Notes under the pieces: generated by a model
Seen by the model: the letters and a program-made list of their open reading frames with translations, nothing else
The model's database searches: none
What the model was told of the DNA's origin: nothing
Source of the DNA: Oryza sativa Japonica Group
Lineage: Eukaryota; Streptophyta; Magnoliopsida; Poales; Poaceae
NCBI RefSeq assembly: GCF_034140825.1
Contig: NC_089037.1
Location: 31,577,001 to 31,641,000 of the forward strand
Length of the DNA: 64,000 nt
Direction of reading: 5' to 3'
Part shown: one piece after another, positions 59,001 through 64,000 of the stretch
How the letters are laid out: each line of letters opens with the position of its first letter
How positions within the stretch are numbered: position 1 is the first letter of the stretch
Program-made: the position numbers and the translations under genes

Positions 59001-60894
59001 TTTCTTCTGTGTTTGACAAGTTGAAATGGAAATTTTATTCCTTGAAGGATATTTGATTGCCATCCTGTTTTTGCCTATGTGTAGGTCAAATTTTGTTCGG
59101 ATGGACTTCCATGGGTTTTATATCTTTGTTTTGGAACGTGGAGATGAAATAATAGCCGCAGCATCGGTCAGGTGAGTTGCCTTCCTCTTGCCCTTTTTGG
59201 ATGCTTTGTCCTGTGTATATATTTCATCTAGATTGAACTCTGTGCTATTCAAAAATAACATAGATGCATGCCATCACTAGTTCTCCGCATATACTGATCA
59301 TGGTCTAGTGCATAGCTGAGTTGTTTTGTTTCAGTTGCAAGGTTGCAAGTACTGCAAGTGCTTTGATTGCAGTGCACACGCACTAATTGCAATCAATTGT
59401 ATACAGTCATTGTGCCTTTTCTTTGCCTGAACTCTCTAATGAAATAGGCTTGCTATGGTTACTTTTATGTAATGTTTTTCCCAATGAATCACTGGGCACT
59501 AATAAGATTTTCTATTTGGTCTCTTATCCTGAAACAGAATACATGGAACCAAGTTAGCAGAGATGCCATTCATTGGTACTCGGAATATGTATCGGCGTCA
59601 AGGGATGTGCCGCAGACTGCTAGATGGAATTGAAATGGTATATTGATCTGAGCCCAAATCTAGGCATGATTCATGGTGATTATATAGGACAACTGTTTAT
59701 TGCAGAAATCCTATTTGCATTGTGTCTAGTTTCAAGACATTGAGGCACTGCTCAAAACCTGACTTCTTAATTTATGCAACGTTTTTGTCGCTAGCTGAAA
59801 TATGTGACAAAAGTAGGAACAATAACAGACTCTAGCTTGTAAATTGTAGTGCTCTGATGTGGTTCTGACTACTTCAGGCATGCTATAATTGGTCTTTACA
59901 AAATAGCATCTTAGATAGTATTTTTCTATATGGTATAATTTGTAATACATATGTCGGATGATACATTGGCCTTTGTATTACATCTCTGAAGAGAATAAGT
60001 AAACTAGCTTGCCTGTCTGCGTACCTCATTGATAATAGTTTATATATGGGCTTACTTCATTTTGCTTGTTTGAGCATTTGTTATGTACTGTGTGTACTAA
60101 CGTATTCTGATATTTACACTTCAGATCCTCAGCTCCCTCAATGTTGAGAAGTTGATAATTCCAGCTATCGCTGAACTTGTGGACACCTGGACATCTAAAT
60201 TTGGATTTAGTTCACTTGATGTTTCTGAAAAGCAAGAAGTCAAGTCTACCAGCATGTTAGTTTTTCCTGGAACAGGTCTTCTTCAAAAGCCATTGCTAAA
60301 GAAAACTTCACCTGGGGAAAATTCAAGCTCTCAAGAAGGTCAGCACATAAAATTTAACCCTCATATATCAATGAGTTATTCTCCTCCCCCTTTTATTTAA
60401 TGGTGAATGGCCATTTGTGCAGTTGATGGTGTTTTCTCTGAGCTCGAGTCTGGGAAAACTTCCAATGTGGCCAATGAAGACTCTCTTTGTTCTGCAAATG
60501 CTGAGACTCAAGGTTCGGCTGCCCCATGTTATGGGGACAACAGCAAAGATGCTAGTGCTTGCAATGGTAATGTTTCACAATAATCCATGTAATGTTACTC
60601 CATGTTCTCTTTTCCTTTTCATGGCATGACCCATAAATTGAAAACTCAGAATACCCACTTGTTTTGCAAAACATGTCATGACATCTTCTACAAATCTTTG
60701 AAGAACTTGAACCGACATACTGGGTTTCTTGTTGTTTGAGAAGATAGGAATGCATTACATGATTGATTAATGACATGAACAATAGGCTACAAACTTATGT
60801 TAGTGGTTCTTAGAGAACAACGCATACATTTGAATTCTATGATTTCAATATCGTTATGTTTGTCTAACTATTTTGAATATCTTTTGCAGATTGA
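53066..60894 (+). CDS. PHD-finger/GNAT acetyltransferase-like nuclear protein (IDM1/ROS4-like)
   Basis: IDM1/ROS4 relatives are nuclear histone acetyltransferases linked to active DNA demethylation. Nine coding exons, 53066-56083, 56367-56499, 56663-56751, 57679-57917, 59085-59171, 59538-59637, 60125-60338, 60423-60566 and 60890-60894, join in frame to 1,342 residues. In order: about 680 charged, disordered residues with basic stretches ([19 protein letters not shown]); at 690-765 a DUF7028-like module ([32 protein letters not shown]); a Lys-rich linker; at 865-950 a TIFY-binding-like domain ([37 protein letters not shown]); at 978-1022 a canonical PHD finger ([20 protein letters not shown]); a second Cys-rich module ([14 protein letters not shown]); and a GNAT domain to about 1235 with the CoA-loop-like [16 protein letters not shown]. 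The huge first exon is typical. Activity and target are inferred from family. Confidence 0.9.
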
Positions 60895-61743
60895 CATGCT
60901 TCCTTTGCATTATTTTGTCCCTGTCAAAAGGTGCACCCTGGTAGTTTCAAGCATTGACAGATACTATTGAGGACATGAAGCACACCGATCCTTCATTGTT
61001 ACTATTATTCTCTTTTGACTCGGCATGCGGTTCGTCGGTTGGCAGAAGTAGCCTGGATAGAGAGGGCGAGTTTTTGAAGATCCCTTGCAGAGCAGCAGCA
61101 CCTCGGTTCTGCTCAATATTGATGATTCAATTGACTCTTTGGTTTCGGTTTGACTTGAAACCAGCCTGTGCAGTGTTGGACTCCGATCACCTAACTTTAA
61201 GTGGTTTACCTTTACCTGTAAAGTCAGCATGTAGAACTGAGATGATAGTTTTATTCCGTGTTTTTTTTTTCTGGATGGTTAACTTAGTACCAAAGGCCAA
61301 CGTGTGCCGCAAAATCTTCGTACATGTTTCTTTACCTGCTATGTGACAGTAGCTTTGTTTTTGCTAGCCCATTTTTTTGCAGCCAGATCTCATCTGTAAG
61401 ACACTAATGCATGGGCAAGCAGAAAAAAAATCTCAGATATGCCACCTGTTCTCATGTTGGAAGTAAATCTGATAATGTTATGGCATCTATCCTCGTGTTC
61501 ATGCAGATGCAAGGTGCTTTTGTTCGCTGAATCGAACTACTGATCAGGTGAGATGTGGTCAAAGATCGCAAGGTTATAATCACTCTGGAAAGCATTTACT
61601 TGTAATCATATGTTCTATCTGCTCTTTTCTGTCTTTGCCAATGATCTTTTCGCAGGCAAAGTGAAGGCTGGCTACAATGCAATTATCACTCGTTGATTGT
61701 TGGCAGATAGTACTTTTTTTTTCTGACAGAAGAAAATAAATCT
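60895..61743. other. Convergent 3' region
   Basis: Holds the 3' UTR of the PHD-GNAT gene (plus) and of PSB27-H2 (minus). Short open frames occur on both strands but none has a recognisable domain. Confidence 0.45.
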
Positions 61744-63122
61744 CTACAGAAAGGCGTCTGCAGTGTTGAGGTTGGCGAGGATCTTGTCCTTGACATCTTT
61801 GGGCAGCGAGGCGAATGGCCCTGCCTTGGAGTAGAACTCCGCCAGTGATCTGATGGCCTTCTCCAGCGCAACGTATGACTCCTGGATGAGCAGGCAAACA
61901 ATTTTGTTAACAAATCGTCAAGTAAGCAACCCAGTTATGTTCTGATGTTTGCAAAATTGCAACTAAAAAAATCATGCCATCTCCTGTTCCCCAGGTGAGT
62001 GAACTTGAGTTCAAACTTGCTTTGAATTTTTTTCATGATCGTTTACTTGTGTGTTAATTTTCATATTTATTTTAATTTGATCGGTGTAACTCACTTCAAG
62101 CCTCCTTTGAAATATACTTCTCCGTCCTGATTCAGGGTTCAAAATTTGTCGCCAAATGTAAGGGGTTTTGGACGGAGGTAGTTTGAATTTTGGAGGATTT
62201 TCATTAGAATTAAACTATGGAGCTAGAAGATAAATCATGGGCTATATGTGTATCCATAAAATACTACGGGTAAGTAACGATAAGCAAATGGACGTAGGTG
62301 AGGATTCAGCCTTCCCTACTGACAATAAAACCATTAAAACCATGAGAGTTTCCTAGAGCTCTTATTAATTTCTTTTTTTGAAGTGAGAGCTATAGCTTTG
62401 TCTATATTTCTTCCTAGATCCATCACTTCCTGGGTGTGTGAATGTGGTTAGCAGCGTTGCAAAAATAGGGGGAAAATTGGCATTATTACAGCCGAATGAT
62501 AACGCTGAGATGCGCGAACCAAACCTCAGCAGCGACGGCTTGCTGGCCTCGCCAGCCGCCGAGGAACTCCCGGATGGACTCCTTGGCGGCGTCGGCGCCT
62601 CGCCGGAACTTGGCCACGTCGCCGCCGTCGTCCTCCCCCAGCGACTCCCGGAGCGTCCGCACCACCTCCCTCGCCGCCTTCAGGTACGCCTTGGGCAACA
62701 CCTTCCCCGACTTGGTCCTCTCGTTCGGGTCAAATATCGATTTGATCGCCCCGACCACCCCCTCCCCCTCGCCGCCGCCGCCTTCCTCCGTCGCCCTGGC
62801 GCGCCCCGCCGTGCCGGAGCCCACGACGACGATGGCGGCGGCCAGCAGCGCCCTCCTCGTCGTCACCGCCAGCCGCGCTCCGCCTGCACTGTTTGCGACA
62901 CACACAATCACGCAGGAATCAGAGTTAAGCTGTGGATTAACCGCGAGAGACGAAAATCGAAGGCGGCGGCGATAAGTTACGGATGTGCTGCTGCTGCTGC
63001 TGCTTGCTCTCGGCGTCTCTCCGCTGCTTCGGCGACGGCGAAGGCGGCGACGAACAGCAGTAGCACCGGCTGGCCATCAGCGACATGGGGCCATGAGGAG
63101 GAGGAGACGGCATTGCACGCAT
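61744..63122 (-). CDS. PSB27-H2 (LPA19), photosystem II D1 processing factor, chloroplast lumen
   Basis: The Arabidopsis homologue LPA19 helps C-terminal processing of the D1 protein during PSII assembly in the thylakoid lumen. Three exons, 63122-62981, 62883-62525 and 61881-61744, give 212 residues. Seen: a Ser/Pro-rich transit region, then a twin-arginine lumen signal (TTRRALLAAAIVVVGSGTAG, ARA cleavage) suggesting Tat export, and the Psb27 four-helix core: GAIKSIFDPNERTKSGKVLP, AYLKAAREVVRTLRESL, KFRRGADAAKESIREFL, GGWRGQQAVAAEESYVALEK, ALAEFYSKAG-like LAEFYSKAGPFASLPKDVKD and the conserved end NLNTADAFL. Length and residues fit LPA19 better than PSB27-H1. The ATG is uncertain: 63122 is first, while MSLMASRC (63086) or MASRC (63077) are alternatives. 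Confidence 0.92.
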
Positions 63123-63757
63123 GCGATGCTACTCCGGCTGCGACATGCACGCGAGGGGCGATCGGTGGTGGTGGCCGAGATGGGAGAGGTGGGCGAGGAG
63201 AGATTGGTGGTGAGCTCGAGCACGAGCACAGCCACCTTATCTCATATCTGCAAGTAGCTTCAGGGAGGAGGAGCAGGAGGGAGGCGATGCGAGTTGGAGA
63301 GACTTGGGAGTTTGGCGCGAGAAGACGACCCGGCCCGCGAGGGATTTCCCTCGCAAATTGAGTGGGCTTTTCTTTGGAGGCCCAGAATTTGTTGGAAATG
63401 GGACGACGCAGCAAATTCTCACTAGCCAGAAAATATGCAAAATCTGCTACTCCAAAGAAGTATTATCCTAACATGAAAAATTCCCTTATTTTGTGTGTGT
63501 CGGTGAGAAGTTTGAAGTTTGAACGCAGGGAATTCAAGGAGATTCGACAAAATCTGCCATTGGACCAACATAAAGATATGTGCTTTCTTCCAGGTCTTAA
63601 ATCTGCAGCCTCTCTCTTGTTTTCTCCCCCCCCCCTCCCCCTCTCCATCGATCCGCCATTACCTGGCTTGGACAGATAGTCATAGAGCGATACTTCTAGT
63701 AGTTTTTTTTAATCCTCCCTAACCACTTCGATGTATGAGTAAACTCCGTACAACAGA
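63123..63757. other. PSB27-H2 promoter side, no gene seen
   Basis: GC-rich leader/promoter to about 63360, then AT-rich intergenic DNA with a C-rich run near 63627. No gene supported. Confidence 0.4.
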
Positions 63758-63982
63758 TCACGACTTTGTAATCCCCAATGGTGATGGGATGATGTCATTG
63801 CTTACATTTGCACGAGCTACCAACCAACCAGCACTATCTGCGTGTGCTCTGAGCTCTTTTGTGTTGTTTCTGCAGTCTGCAACGAGGTCCACTTGAGCAT
63901 CAGAATTCAGAACGGATGACCCCCTGTTTGCCGCACACAGAAAGAACGCACGGCTCGATCGAGCAGAGCCCTTCCTCTCCAC
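63758..63982 (-). CDS. Unassigned minus-strand frame near the window edge
   Basis: A 74-residue frame (starting MERKGSARSSRAFFLCAANR, ending NDIIPSPLGITKS) has reasonably balanced composition. It may be a terminal exon of a gene that begins beyond the window, but I recognise no family and see no diagnostic splice evidence. A chance frame is equally possible. Confidence 0.2.
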   Translation of the reverse strand: MERKGSARSSRAFFLCAANRGSSVLNSDAQVDLVADCRNNTKELRAHADSAGWLVARANVSNDIIPSPLGITKS

Positions 63983-64000
63983 CGGGCAATTTTCTGCGAG

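Noticed and set aside
60954-61346. 130-residue plus frame after the PHD-GNAT stop
   Set aside because: Lies in the 3' UTR, lacks recognisable motifs and does not continue the protein in frame.
62438-63361. 307-residue plus frame over PSB27-H2
   Set aside because: Antisense shadow of a well-supported three-exon gene.

Overview
The window is plant nuclear DNA, almost certainly from a rice (Oryza) genome. Genes have small exons separated by AT-rich GT-AG introns and GC-rich first exons. Intergenic DNA holds Stowaway MITEs with CTCCCTCC ends, Tourist-like MITEs, a Mutator-like element and LTR retrotransposons of grass type. I see no CRISPR array, rRNA or convincing tRNA gene. Exon coordinates were derived by hand from splice signals and reading-frame continuity.

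Layout: 0-2 kb, exon 1 of an FCS-like zinc finger (FLZ) gene on the minus strand, with the rest outside the window. 3-5 kb, CACTA transposon ends and two Stowaway MITEs. 7.3-10.3 kb (minus), a ten-exon WD40 gene for the TRM82/WDR4 subunit of the tRNA m7G46 methyltransferase. 13.8-14.2 kb (plus), a small DUF1677 gene. 17.0-26.2 kb, a nested pair of retrotransposons: a whole-looking Ty1/Copia element inside the gag region of a broken Ty3/Gypsy element, both with perfect 5-bp target duplications. 27.1-28.8 kb, a Mutator-like element with long terminal inverted repeats, a 9-bp target duplication and a GC-rich ~30-bp tandem array. 29.1-31.1 kb (plus), a one-pass membrane protein of unknown function. 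32.9-35.1 kb (minus), an OBERON-like PHD protein. 36.4-38.9 kb (minus), a Myb/SANT-like protein fused to a second conserved domain (DUF7081-like). 42.4-45.6 kb (plus), a ten-exon AIM24-family gene. 46.6-49.7 kb (minus), two tandem LEA group 5 (SMP-domain) genes with ABRE-type boxes upstream, the first apparently frameshifted. 50.2-51.7 kb, an LTR-like fragment, a long fold-back structure and a ~90-bp tandem array. 53.1-60.9 kb (plus), a large nuclear PHD-finger/GNAT protein related to IDM1/ROS4. 61.7-63.1 kb (minus), the thylakoid-lumen protein PSB27-H2 (LPA19).

The genes are functionally unrelated neighbours, as is usual in plant chromosomes. Three nuclear chromatin-type regulators (OBERON-like, Myb/SANT-like, PHD-GNAT) happen to lie within 30 kb. 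The only clear local duplication is the LEA pair, whose ABRE boxes suggest ABA and desiccation control. No radically new system is evident. The most unusual items are the nested retroelements of nearly equal age, the Mutator-like element with its repeat array, the 64-bp perfect hairpin, and the frameshifted LEA gene.
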